Assembly: GCA_010909165.1 (NCBI GenBank)
Contig: VJWM01000025.1
Coordinates: forward strand, 2,294,001-2,358,000
Origin: Anthoceros angustus
Taxonomy: Eukaryota; Streptophyta; Anthocerotopsida; Anthocerotales; Anthocerotaceae
DNA length: 64,000 nucleotides
Reading direction: 5' to 3'
Made by a program: the position numbers and the translations under genes. Each line of letters begins with the position of its first letter. Within the stretch, counting starts at the first letter, position 1. This document shows positions 1-10,792 of this stretch, piece by piece. The notes below the pieces were generated by a model. The model worked only from the letters and a program-made list of their open reading frames with translations. It was not told where the DNA came from and searched no databases.

Positions 1-2312
1 TCTGGTTTTGCACTCCATGTCTAGTTGTTGTCGAGTTGTTGTGTCTCGTTGCTATGTTTTGCGCTCGAGCTATCTAGTTCCCAACTCTTTCTTGCAATTG
101 AATCTATCGATTCTGGACTTGTTGTTCAACCAGTTGTCTGGAGCGATTTTGGAGAACCTGGGGTTCAAAATTTATGAATCCTCTGGAGAAACGTTGTACA
201 TGTACATTTTGGTCGCCGCATCCTAAACCTCAACAACTATTAGCGGTCAGAAGCTCTAAATCCTCCATCACTATAGCCATCTGAAGGTTAATCGTGACTG
301 TTCGGGTGTGTTTTTCTTTGCTTAGTACTTGCTTGTTCTTTTTCTCTTTACCTACACTAGTTTTTGCGCAGGCTAGCTCTGATTCGAGCAGGCTAGCTCT
401 GATTCGAGCTAGCTAGCCCGGATCCGCTTGAACAAGCGGACAGTGAATCATCCGGATTACAGCAAGCTTGAACAAGCGGATCCGAGCTAGCCTCTTTTGC
501 TTCACTGTCCATTTGTTCTTTTGCTCTGAGTCGAGTGGATCCAAGTGAGCTTGAACAAGCGGATTCGAGTTACCTTTTACTTTGCTTCATGGCCGCTTGA
601 GCTATCTTGCTCTGTATTTGTTCTTTTCATGTGTTTACTTTGGTTTATTTCATGCTCTATACTTCCCATTAATGCTTGCTTTGTTTCTGGTTGTTGAGGT
701 GCCAAGTCAAGCCTCCTTTTCATAGACAATGTTCATCATTAGGTAGGATGCTAATTTCAGTTTGGTTGTCAATGTGCTTGTTTGGCTGTCTGAAGCTGTA
801 TGTGTTGTGATATTTACTCTTTAAGGTTCATTCAGGTCTTGTTAGTCAATGTTCATTGTTCGGCTCGCTTGTACATGCTTTTTGTCTTCGTTGTACGTAA
901 TTGTATCCTTGTTGATATTCACATTTACCTGTACTGATAGGGTTCACTTGCTGCAAAGCAAGCCTCAGTTTTGTATATGGCTTTCTTCAAGATTCGTTTG
1001 GTGTCCCACGTGCTTTCTAATCCACGCATGATTTTGATGGTATTATGGTTTTTTTTTCTGAATTTCATGTCTTCCAATCTTTGGCTGATTTCTTCTATGC
1101 TATGTGTAGTTTCTGGTAACACTCTAATATTACGTTGTTTGTGTCGTCTTGTGCACTACTGTTACTTTCTTCTAAGAAGCAAGTAAGCATCTTCTTAATG
1201 TTAATTAGCTAGTGTTAGTTCTTTGACTGTCTGAGATCAAGTCCAGTCCGGTTGTTGAGTTTTACTTTAGCCTACTTTTTGTGTTCTTTACTTTTCATTA
1301 ATTTAAATGTTTTTTTCTTGGTCATAAAACACTTAAGCTTTAATGGATTCAACACAATATTCAAATACATAAAATAAACCAACAAAATTTACTGTGAACC
1401 TAAGAAGTAAACATAAAAATAAACGCCTTCAGACAAAACACATTGTAGAGCCAAACAAAATGCAAACACCAAAACGGAAATCAGCACCCTACCTGACAAT
1501 GAGCACTGTCTTCAAAGGGAACGTAGGACTTCGCATCTGGTGTGCAAGTCCCTAAAAGCACCTTTACCAGCAAAACCATCGGGTAAGCACCTGTGACATG
1601 GCAGCTTGTTGTTTCAGACAACTAATTACTCGGACTGATCAATCTAATATGTTGCAGCTCCATTCCCTTGCGCCGAATTTGGTTGGCTGCTCCCATTCAC
1701 TTTGAGTTTGACATAGCATATCGCATTCAGTTCAATTCCATTATTCCATATTCAGTTTATAATTTTTTTCATTAGTGGGCTATAGGGGCATAATTTATTC
1801 TTCTCTATTCTTTTTTGTGTTTTAGGTTTCATGGTTTTGTCTATTTTCTGAAAAGGGTTTAAGTTGGTCATAGATATTGTCAGTTAAAATGTCAAGTCTA
1901 TGCAATTTTTGCTGTGATTCGAAAGCATAAAGAGTGTTAAACAAGCTTCTTCTCCGTTGAAACATTTTCAAGGTAACATTATTGTATTGATATGTTTTTC
2001 TAATGTTTTTTTGTTGAATGTAGTCTTGGTTGAGGGTCCTTTGAGAGAAATTACTAACTATGTTCCAGTCACTCAAAGAGGGGTAGCATCTCTAGCTAGT
2101 ACTACTATTTCTGTTTCTTTTGATGTGATGGTTCCCAATGCTGCCAAGGCCTGCTTGTAGAATGCAAGTTTCTGGGGAGCAGGACTTGACGTGCAGCAAT
2201 AAACCAGTGATGAATTTTCATCTGCAAGTCAGCCTACGGATGTTAGAATCCCTTAGTTCGATGTTTGTTTTGCAAATAACCTAAGCGGACGTCAAAGAAC
2301 TACAAAGTAAAC
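1..2312. other. Intergenic AT-rich sequence, no gene supported
   Basis: Only short open frames without recognisable domains are present. The stretch is T-rich from 1 to 1300 and A-rich after that. The only structure I can point to is the cluster of short direct and inverted repeats at 369-563. Confidence 0.5.
369..563. repeat. Short direct repeats and an 18-bp palindrome
   Basis: A 20-bp unit occurs twice in tandem (369-388 and 389-408). It is followed by three copies of the core GCTTGAACAAGCGGA at 426-440, 466-480 and 549-563. The first lies inside the perfect palindrome TCCGCTTGAACAAGCGGA (423-440). The element also recurs with flanking 'gattcgag' or 'gatccgag' words. No transposon family is recognised. 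Confidence 0.7.
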
Positions 2313-2836
2313 ATGAGAAACTTTCAAAAAGAGCACTTCCAGCCTAAGGTGAAGATTTATGAGGAAGATGTGATTAATATTTTCAGGGCATGGATTGATC
2401 ACTCTCCAAAATGGACTGATAAGGACAAAAATAAGAATATACAGGGGTATCTCTTCAATTCTAATATAGAAAACTACAAAAGTAATGTAAGTCTGTTTTT
2501 TGGAAGTTCATTGATGTTTTTTGCAAGTTCACTGAACTATGCGTTGTGTTTGTCATTAATGCCTTCTGTTTTGTGTGACAGTCTTGGTATGCTAAATGCT
2601 GAATTTCTAAAGGGTTGTTGTCCCAGTTTATGAAGACTATGAGTGAAGCATTAGGCTTGAAAGGTTATTACACCAACAAGTCTTATAGAGTAACAACGAT
2701 TACTCGGTTGCACATGGCCCAAGTCCCTTCTGAAGCTACTAGGAGTGTAATTGGGCACAAAATTGATTCTGAAGTTTCGAAGTCTCGGCAAAAGAGGCTA
2801 AAACAGCTGGAGATGATCACTAGAGATGAACAATAG
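2313..2836 (+). pseudogene. Crypton-like (DUF3504-type) tyrosine recombinase fragment, decayed
   Basis: Two open pieces join in phase across a 95-nt GT-AG intron-like segment (2487-2581, donor GTAAGT, acceptor ACAG). After the junction the reading frame gives 'SWYAKC', an in-frame TGA, then 'LLSQFMKTMSEALGLKG'. This is followed by 'YTNKSYRVTTITRLH' and 'VIGHK'. The order WY, hydrophobic helix, TNxSxRxTxITRL, GH is what I know from the C-terminal catalytic half of Crypton-derived tyrosine recombinases (the ZMYM/QRICH1/KIAA1958 relatives). The first catalytic His of the HxxR box is replaced by Lys, while the Arg and the later GH remain. No nucleophilic Tyr is evident downstream. With an internal stop and no N-terminal half it is a relic. 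The family call is by motif only; a generic phage-integrase-like relic is the alternative. Confidence 0.55.
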
Positions 2837-4261
2837 AGATGCACACTGAACATCATTGCTTTGAAAAGACATTGTCTTTTCAAAGTAATGATCAAACCCC
2901 TCGTGTTTTGATAAGCATGTCCATTTGTCTTGGTCAAGTTTGTTTTAGTTTACTATCAAGTTTAAGATGAAGTTCACATTCGTTCCAAGAAATTAATTTA
3001 TGTGTGGTGTTTTGTAGCTTGTTAAGTAGCAAATAGTAACTTCTGCATGCAAATTATTCTAGGTGGGGATGACTCATAGATACAACGTCCAGAGGTAAAT
3101 CAATTTTTATCCAAGTACGATGGAAAGGATGTACCCCAAGTGGATAGTCCTATATCCAGAATGATATTCGGAGTTTTTAACAACTGTCCTATTACCTTCA
3201 ACATCACGTATAAATCTGAGTTTTTGTTTTCTTGTGTTGTCTTCAAATCGAAGCGCAAGCAGAGATTTGTTGCTAATCACTCTAAATCCTAATGGTTTTT
3301 CAGCTTAATGGAGGGAATCATTTGATGGAATCTACTTCGAATCCTTTTGTTCTTCGGAAATTTAGTTATGATGCAATTAATTATTTTTAAGTACGTTATT
3401 TTTTCATGCATGTTCGTGATATACATGAGAATTGTGAGGATTTTTTTCCTTATTACTTTCTTGTATATCCCGGATCAGCAGGCAAATTATTTAACGTTAT
3501 GTTGTTTTTAATTTTTAGATCAGCAAGTTTACTGTCTTGTTATGGAGTTTACTGAATAGCTCTTAGTTATACTATTTTACCTCTATGCTATATAATCTAC
3601 CCCCATGTTAGGTTTTTTATCTGTTTATTGTCGGCTATATTTTTTATCCCATCTATATTTTTCACCCGCTTTCTATGTACTTTTTATTATATAAATTCAT
3701 AATTATCATTTGACCTATGCGTTCCGTTTAGTTGACCGCTCAATGCGCCGGGCCTCTTGATGAGGCGGCGCTTTTACGATGTCATATCATGCAGAGCCAG
3801 CTCAATACTAGTAGACTTTACTGATAGTGAGAGACAGGCATGTCATGTTTTTTATTATGAATCCTCTTTATTCAAAATAACGCCAATACTACACAAGATA
3901 CTACTATGTACACCACTTGGCCTTGTACAGCGAGAAGCGGGCTATCTCAGCTGTCCTACATACGGAAGGGAATTATCCTTATAATCTATTATTTTTGGGA
4001 CCTTTATAACTTTGTCTCGACCATAAAACTAAAAGTGGGATTGGCATCTGAGACTCCTCTCGAATAAGTACATACATGCTATGTAGTCCACAAAATTTTA
4101 TTGAGGAAGGACAGATGATAGGGAGAGGCCATAGGGAGATTCAAAACGGGTCGCGGTAGAAAGGAGCAATTAAGCTTCTTATCTTAGAGTCACCTATTAC
4201 GCCAACAATGTCATATGCAGCAAGATTCAAAAGCCCGCATACTACTGAGGTAGAGAAAGTG
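2837..4261. other. Intergenic AT-rich sequence
   Basis: No gene, tandem array or recognisable element is visible here. The small open frame at 3757-3984 has no family features. Confidence 0.45.
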
Positions 4262-4493
4262 TATTCTTTAGATATTTATAGCATATGCTGATGCCAATAG
4301 GACATCTTAGGAATAATTATGTCGATACCAAGGGCTAGTATATATAGACCCTTCATAAAAGATAAGCTCTAATCAAAGCTTGTCCTCCAGACATCCAATA
4401 CAAGAGTGTTATGAGGAGGCCAAAGCTATGACTACGAGAACGATGTGAGGAATTTGCACGTTGTTCTCATGGGAAGAGTGCGTTTATGCCAAG
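4262..4493 (+). repeat. Dispersed LTR-like repeat, copy 1
   Basis: About 230 bp are colinear with 20159-20384. Shared landmarks include 'tgctgatgycaatagga', 'agtgttrtgaggaggccaaa' and 'aggaatttgca'. The second copy sits upstream of a gag relic, so this may be a fragment of the same LTR family. The remaining sequence to 4882 shows no gene. Confidence 0.6.
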
Positions 4494-4882
4494 ATACTTG
4501 CAAGTGTTTCTCGCTAGACGGATTTGAGAAGATGGCAGGGTAGCCTACTTAGGTGTTCGCGGCAATTGGGGTATGGTGAATAGCTTTGTGATTACTTGCT
4601 AGGTGAGGGAGAGCATAGATGTTTTGGAAGTTGTTGAGTAGCTCCCATGTGCAATTTTCAATTTTGAAACTTCCATGTGAGCTATGCTATCGTTTCATCG
4701 TGTGACAATACTTTCTTCGAATCACTTAGCGCAATAGTGGACATAACAAGGGTGCCACTACCCCTCGGAGGTCCTTAGCTCAAGGGAATACGCTGGCACG
4801 TTCTAAACAAGCACTGGCACCCCGTTCTGAGGTTGGGCCGACTCATGTCAGTTGTCGGGGCAACGTGACAGATCTAAGTCAA

Positions 4883-5106
4883 AAGGCAGGATAATACATG
4901 ACACATGCAAATACAATAAATATCTATAACCATTCAGCAATCGAAGTAACTAGCTACCTAGACACTAGTCACTTTATGAAGATGCACCAGCTTCAAGGCA
5001 AGATTATACATTACACATGCAAATACAATAAATATCTATAACCATTCAACAATTGAAGTAACTAGCTACTTAGACACTAGTCACTTTATGAAGCTGCACT
5101 AGCTTC
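4883..5106. repeat. 112-bp tandem duplication
   Basis: Two adjacent units (4883-4994 and 4995-5106) differ at only a few positions. Both carry 'acacatgcaaatacaataaa' and 'gacactagtcactttatgaa'. The duplication is non-coding. Confidence 0.85.
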
Positions 5107-5280
5107 AAGGCATGCCAAACTCCCTTGTGTAAGTTGAAATGCGCGAGACAACTTATTTTTCATAAGAATGTTGGATGAAATAATAGTGAACTACGTATAA
5201 TCTATTTCTATTATATTCTAGGCTAGATTTAGTGGACCTCTAACAAAGAGCATTGCAGCATACTTATTGCACGGCAGACA

Positions 5281-5562
5281 GACAAGCTTGGATTTCTCTA
5301 TGCAAGTCGGCCAGTCTAATTTTCTTTGAAAAGCTTGGATTTCTCTATGCAAGTCAGCCAGTCTACTTTCCTTTGACAAGCTTGGATTTCTCTATGCAAG
5401 TTGGCTAGTCTACTTTTCTTTGACAAGCTTAGATTTCTCTATGCAAGTTGGCTAGTCTACTTTTCTTTGACAGGCTTGGATTTCTCTCTGCAAGTCGGCC
5501 AATCTACTTTTCTTTGACAAGCTTGGATTTCTCTATGCAAGTCGGCCAGTCTATTTTTCTTT
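5281..5562. repeat. 47-bp minisatellite, 6 copies
   Basis: Units start at 5281, 5328, 5375, 5422, 5469 and 5516 with exact 47-bp spacing. The core is 'gacaagcttggatttctcta' followed by 'tgcaagtcggccagtctact'. Copies differ by single substitutions. There are no spacers, so this is not a CRISPR-type array. Confidence 0.92.
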
Positions 5563-6114
5563 TGGGAGGCCAATAAAGGACTACCTACCCATCTACAAGC
5601 GACTTTCTTGATCATCGTTTTTCCAAATGGATTATGTCCACTTCCCTAATGCTTTTTACTTATTCGAAAAATAAAGCAAAGACGTTTCACATGACTTTTT
5701 GTTTTCTTCAACGTAGCCATTCAACGTGCACTGCTTCTAATTTTTTATACATATGTCGGTATGTATGTATTCCCTCCTATTCTGGAGCCCGCCGACTTCC
5801 ATAGAGCCAAACCTTGTGAGGCCTGAGGCCGTGGTGGCGGCGCGAGCTAAGCCAGGCCGGGTGACGTGGGTTGAGGTCTGTCGGGCGGCATGGGCTGAGG
5901 CGGCAGCGGCTTGCAAGGCCCCCCGAGTGCGAGAGGTTGAGCGGGCGAGGGAGGCCGGACGCCTGACTCCTAAGGCCGGAGGCGAAACTTGGGCTTGGGC
6001 CCAGTGGCTTCTGGCTTCTTTTACCACCTTTCGCTCTTTCTCAAAGGTGGCCATTGCATACATAGCTTGCCCCACCTTTGAGCGCACGGGCACAGGCGCA
6101 GTACTTCTTCTCTT

Positions 6115-7096
6115 ATGGCTTCGGATATCATGCTTGGACGTGGACCATCTGATGGAGGAGAAACCGTTTTGGACTCTACAGACTTTACAGAATCGCAGGC
6201 TCCTACATCCTCCAAGGGAACGAGGGGCAAGAATAAAATCGAGAGGCTGTTCAAATCCTTCCAAGTTGATATCAAGAAGCTGCGATCAGACATTCAGGCT
6301 TCCCAAACTGAGCTGCACGAACTTAAATCAGAGTTCCGAATTTCCAAGCAACATTTTGAAGACTAAGATTCAGGCCCAACAACTCGAGATTGCTGCACTT
6401 CGAAGGGAATTGGAGCGTGAATTTCCAGTCATCCGTGCGGATCTTGTCCAGCATCAACACCAAATTGCTTCCCTCAATAAGCAATTGCCTTCTTATCTTC
6501 CAAAGACGACGGTTCCTCAATTAAAAACAGACGTCTTCCAACATCACCAGCAGCAGTTGGACACATTCAGGCAGGAGTTCTCTGCACATTGTCTGCTCAA
6601 CGAGGACGTTGCAGCCCTCAAACAAGATATTATGTAGCAAGCTTCCGCTTCCATGGAAGTTAAATGTTTGGAGCTCAAGAAATTCGCCCAAGGAGAAGTG
6701 TGCTATGTCCGCAAGATGTCCATTTCAAAACTCGAATTCGCGGACCAGATTTCGGTAGCAAAACAATTTGTGCAGTCCGAAGTGGAGAAGTTGGGCAGTG
6801 CCCCACTGTTGGTTCCTCCTCCTCCTCAAGTCGTGCCATCCTGGCCTTCAGAAGCCGTTGATGCGGCAATTCTTGAATCTCAAGAATGGATCAGGCGCTC
6901 CCTCAATCTACGAGTGACAGGCTTGTCCAATTCGGGAACACCGCAGGAAGTCGTATCCGAGTTCTTAGCCACGAAGCTCCATTTACCAGGCATATCTTTC
7001 CGTAATGCTTGGTGGGTAAGGATCCCGCCGTCCTTCCGCCTTTCTCATCCGCTTTCCATTCTCCGTGATAGGCTCCAAGTCTTGCTACCGTACTAA
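6115..7096 (+). pseudogene. LINE ORF1 (nucleic-acid-binding coiled-coil protein), broken
   Basis: An ATG at 6115 opens a Ser/Thr-rich start followed by a coiled coil with heptad-like Leu/Ile spacing ('IERLFKSFQVDIKKLRSDIQ'). The frame stops at 6364-6366, but the coiled coil continues in another frame from about 6361. It then meets an in-frame TAG at 6635-6637 and resumes to 7096. The last third has 'SLNLRVTGL' and a following 'EVVSEFLATKLHLPG', which resemble the RRM-like domain of L1 ORF1 proteins. One frameshift and one stop are the visible lesions. Confidence 0.7.
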
Positions 7097-7308
7097 TCTC
7101 CGAGGCCAAGATATTCATATAGGAGATGATTTAACCAAGCTATAGGTGAAGACCAAGCAAGCTTTGATGCCGGCCAGGAGGCTCACTGGAAGTCCGCTTC
7201 TTCCATGGAGATCAGCTGATTGTCAAGGAGCCCTCCCGAGTTCAGCACGGCCCTTTGACCTTATGAAGGTCACTCGCCCGCAATACCCACCCAGGGGGCA
7301 TCATCAAG

Positions 7309-10300
7309 ATGGCTTCCTGGAATTGTAATGGATCTTTATGGGCACAACCAGGCGGATTGCTCCAGCTTTTAGCGGGCCACGACTTGATCTTCCTTACGGA
7401 AACTCACGAACACCAGGCTAGACACCTCCCCACCTTTCCCAACTTCCTTTCTTTTTCTCTTTTAAGGAATTATGTCTCTTCCAAGACGCCCAAGGCTGCA
7501 GGTGGCGTCGCTTGTTTTTTCCGATCTTTTCTCTCTGATTTCATCACTATCGCTAGGGAGGACTCCTTCGCGAGAGTCTTATGGATCAAGGTTTCCGCAA
7601 CCATCTTTCCATCTAACCGCCATTTGTTCATAGCACGCTGTTACTTTCCACCTCAGGGTTCTCCGCATGCTAGAGGCCAACCTCTCTTCACGTTTCAAGA
7701 CCTCTCTGAAGATCTCATGTTTTTCATGCCTCAAGGAGATATTCTCCTGCTTCCATGGAGATCACCGATTGTCAAGCTCCTCAAACATAAAAGGTGAAGG
7801 ATTAGAATCATGCCTTCCGAGTTTGCCATCCTCGATTTCATGTCCCAGCTCCTTAATTCGTGTCACCTTCATCGATCCGGAACTTGAAAGTTCAGGTCAC
7901 GGCGCCTCCAACATCCGTCTCTTCCAAGACGCCTTCCAACCGCCCGACTGAAGACCAAGTCCCGTAACCCGGTGTTCATCCTCCCCGCGAGACTTCAAGC
8001 TTGGACCTCCTCGGAACAATCTCCTATCTATGCACTAGAAGATCGACATCAACTATTCCCGCTTGACGCTGGCCGGCCTGCAGAAGGTCCGATGATCCGC
8101 ACTGTGTTAATCTTTTCGTGGCACTTCTCAACCTCGTGGAGTCGCATGGATTATTTAAATACAACGGACTCTCTCAATGGCCTGGGAGCGAGAGGATCAC
8201 CCATTTTTCGCCTTCAGGTCAACTTCCTGCTGTTCTTGATTACGTTCTAGGACAGATTCTTCGCTTCTTGGCATCAATTTTATGTTTCGACTTCAAGCCT
8301 CTAGAGTCCGACCATGCCTTCCTGTCTTGGCACATCTCGTGTCATAAGCCGCAAGCCATTCCACAATACCACAAGTCTCCTAGAGTCTGCTTTTCCCTCG
8401 ACCATCGTCTAGCTTCCCAATACTCCTTTCTTTTGAAAAGATCCTTGGCTGCTATTCCTCCCGCTCTTCCCTTTGCCCAGCAAGCTTCTGCTTTCACTTC
8501 TGCCGTGCTTTCTTGTGCACATCAAATCTTCCTCCTAAACCATGTCACCCCGTCAAGCTTTCCAACACTACTCCTCGTCATCCCTGGTTTGATGACGAGT
8601 GCAAACGCCTTCGCTTCCATACTCACAACTGCCTTTGTGCTCTCAAGGTCCCATCCAAGTCCTATCATTCCCAATTGTACAAGGAAATTGTCCGCATAAA
8701 GCCCTCATTGTCAAAAGTCCGCTTTCTCCTCCCAACGTGATCGTCTTGTCAAGCTCCTCAAGGAATCCTTGAGGTGCCGCTTTTGAGGAGTTTCATTCCC
8801 ATCAACTATCCAACCGCAGCGCTCGAGCTTATCCACTATGTCCAAACTCTCTTCTTTCGGGAATCTATACCCCTCCCTGTTAGGACCATGGATCCCGGGA
8901 TCAAGCTTTTCACTCCCGACCTTATCCTTACCGCCATCAATAACCTTAGATCCGTAGAGCCCCGACCTCAAGACATTCTGAGAGCTTTTCAGATGCAAGT
9001 CCTATGGTGATTGCTCCCCTTGGTCGCTACTGCTCAACGAGGCTTTGGTCCATGGATTTCTAGATGAGTGGTGCTGGAATGACATCCATTCCATCTTCAA
9101 GACAGGTGACCCCCAGCTCCCATCTAACTATAGGTATATCATGGTTGAGTCCATTTTTGCCAAGATCTTTAGCTCTTGCTTGGAAATTCTCACTACGACT
9201 TGGGCTGAGAATGCTGGAGTTAGGGCACGGGGCCAGGCTGGATTTCATCCGCAGCGCAATACCCGGGATAATCTCTTCACTCTCATTGCTATTATTCAGG
9301 AAGCCAAGAGCAGACAGAAGGATAACAGCATGTTTATGTATGTTTTGTTGACTTCAAGCGGGCATTTGACTCTATCTCTAGGGAGAAGCTCTTTGACCGC
9401 TTCCATAGGCTGGGTATGCCTCCTCATCTTCTTCATGCCATAGGGGTTCTATATGACAAGGTGAAAGCCAAGATCCGCACTCCTTATGCTGCTTTTGACC
9501 TTTTGGATTTGCTTTGCAACATGGGAGTGCGGCAGGGAGATCCATCTTCTCCTAACCTATTTGGCCTCTACATAGATGAACTGGAGTCTTGGATTGCGGA
9601 GTATGGGGATCCTGGTTGCATCCTTTCCTTGGTCTACATTGCTATTCTCTTGTATGCGGATGACATTGCCCTTCTCTCCCACTCTCCTCAAGGCCTCCAA
9701 CAACAACTGGACATATTGTCGCGCTTCTGGGAAGCAAGAGATTTGGAGGTCAATCTCAAGAAGACTAAGGTCATGTTCTTCAACAAAGGGATCCGGCAAC
9801 ACAATCTCAAGTTCTACTATAATGGTGAACTTGTCCGTAGTTCGATCTTATGTCTACTGGTGGAACTCAGATGGCCCGACACTTCTGGAAGCTCCGCCTC
9901 CGCCGCATTCTCAAGGGTGTGGCATCGGTGGGGTTCAAGATGCTCTCGGATGCACATCAAGGACATCCCCACTCAAAGAATGGTTATTCAACATTGTCGC
10001 TGCTCCTGCCATGTATGCGCTGGAGTTTTGGGGACCGTACCTCTCTCCCGACGATTGGTGCAAGGTGGAGGAGGTTCAGACATCCTTTCTTCGTCCCCAC
10101 ATTGCGTGCAAGAGGTCTGTCCCCCTTCCCATCTTCCTTGCAGAGTTTGCCACATTCCCGCTTGAGCTGGATGGTCTATTTCGCTTGACTAACTTCTTCT
10201 ACCGCCTCTGTTCATTGGAAGAAGCTCATTCGGATCATCCTACCTCCCCTCCCTCATACTTTCTTCTTGGTCTTATTTGGAGGAGGTGGCAAGAATTGGA

Positions 10301-10475
10301 AAAGGGGACGAAGCCGGAAGACTTTCGGGACAGAATCCAAATTTCTACAGCCATGAGCAAGATTGCGCATACCAACAAGTCTTATTTTCCGAGACAGCTA
10401 ATTTTCAGGAGGTGTCTGCCTAAAGCAAATGTGGGAGAAGCGGACTCAACATTTTCAAGAGTTCAACGTACCTGA
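7309..10475 (+). pseudogene. LINE ORF2 (endonuclease-reverse transcriptase), multiply frameshifted
   Basis: The ATG at 7309 starts the endonuclease with 'MASWNCNG' and the catalytic-Glu segment 'FLTETHEH'. The terminal 'SDH' motif of the endonuclease lies near 8307-8315 in another frame. Reverse transcriptase follows: 'GQAGFHPQRNTRDN' near 9240, the motif-A segment 'VDFKRAFDS' near 9345, 'GVRQGDP' at 9524-9544 and the catalytic 'YADD' at 9653-9664. The post-RT region ends in a third frame ('EFWGPYLSPDDW' and 'LAEFATFPLE'). At least four frame changes are needed to follow it. All catalytic residues I looked for in RT are still present. Confidence 0.85.
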
Positions 10476-10555
10476 CATTACATAATAATTCACATCACTA
10501 GTTCTGAGGCCAGATTCAGAATAGCGGTTAATTTTTCTTTATATCTTCGTATGTA

Positions 10556-10592
10556 TGACAACATGACGGAAATCCGTCCTTACTGGACTTAG
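10556..10592 (+). repeat. LINE-tail-like palindromic motif
   Basis: 'atgacggaaatccgtcctta' followed by 'ctggactta' contains the inverted repeat ACGGA-AA-TCCGT (10566-10577). Nearly the same motif occurs inverted at 59572-59612 and, more degenerate, at about 34453-34475. This suggests the conserved 3' end of a LINE or SINE family. Confidence 0.5.
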
Positions 10593-10727
10593 GGACGCCA
10601 CTCTTGAAAGAAGCCGCAGCCACTCTTGAAAGAAACGTAAAAATGTGGGATTTTTGAGTGTTCACGCAAAGAGCCTATCTACAGACATGCTCAACCGTCA
10701 ACTTCACGGGTGGGCGAAAGTCCGCGC

Positions 10728-10744
10728 AGGGTTTAGGGTTTAGG
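10728..10744 (+). promoter_or_regulatory. Telomere-like (telo-box) motif upstream of TPR gene
   Basis: Two adjacent copies of GGGTTTA (AGGGTTTAGGGTTTAGG) lie about 50 bp before the TPR gene ATG. Telo-boxes are known in plant promoters of housekeeping and translation-related genes, usually close to the transcription start. A role here is inferred from position only. Confidence 0.45.
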
Positions 10745-10792
10745 CATCTCTGAGGCCCTTCCTCCTCACGTGGGTTTGCATCGTTCCTCCCA

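Larger units (their letters stand above)
5750..10500 (+). mobile_element. Non-LTR retrotransposon (LINE), degenerate
   Basis: The element has the two-ORF layout of L1-type LINEs: a coiled-coil ORF1, then an ORF2 with an AP-like endonuclease followed by reverse transcriptase. Several frameshifts and stops interrupt both ORFs, so it is non-autonomous now. The 5' boundary is a guess from where open, GC-richer sequence begins. The 3' boundary lies after the last coding similarity at 10475, possibly extending to the palindromic motif near 10566-10577. No poly(A) tail or target-site duplication is obvious. Confidence 0.85.

Noticed and set aside
925-1122. Minus-strand frame of 65 residues with charged helical composition
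   Set aside because: No homology or splice context; the opposite strand is similarly open. Not enough evidence.
5281-5562. CRISPR-like regular spacing
   Set aside because: The units are contiguous without unique spacers, and the sequence is from a plant genome. The 40-bp and 20-bp arrays were rejected for the same reason.
5753-6637. A 294-residue plus-strand frame
   Set aside because: It runs through the LINE 5' region and only its later part (after ~6361) matches ORF1-like coiled coil; treating it as one gene is not supported.
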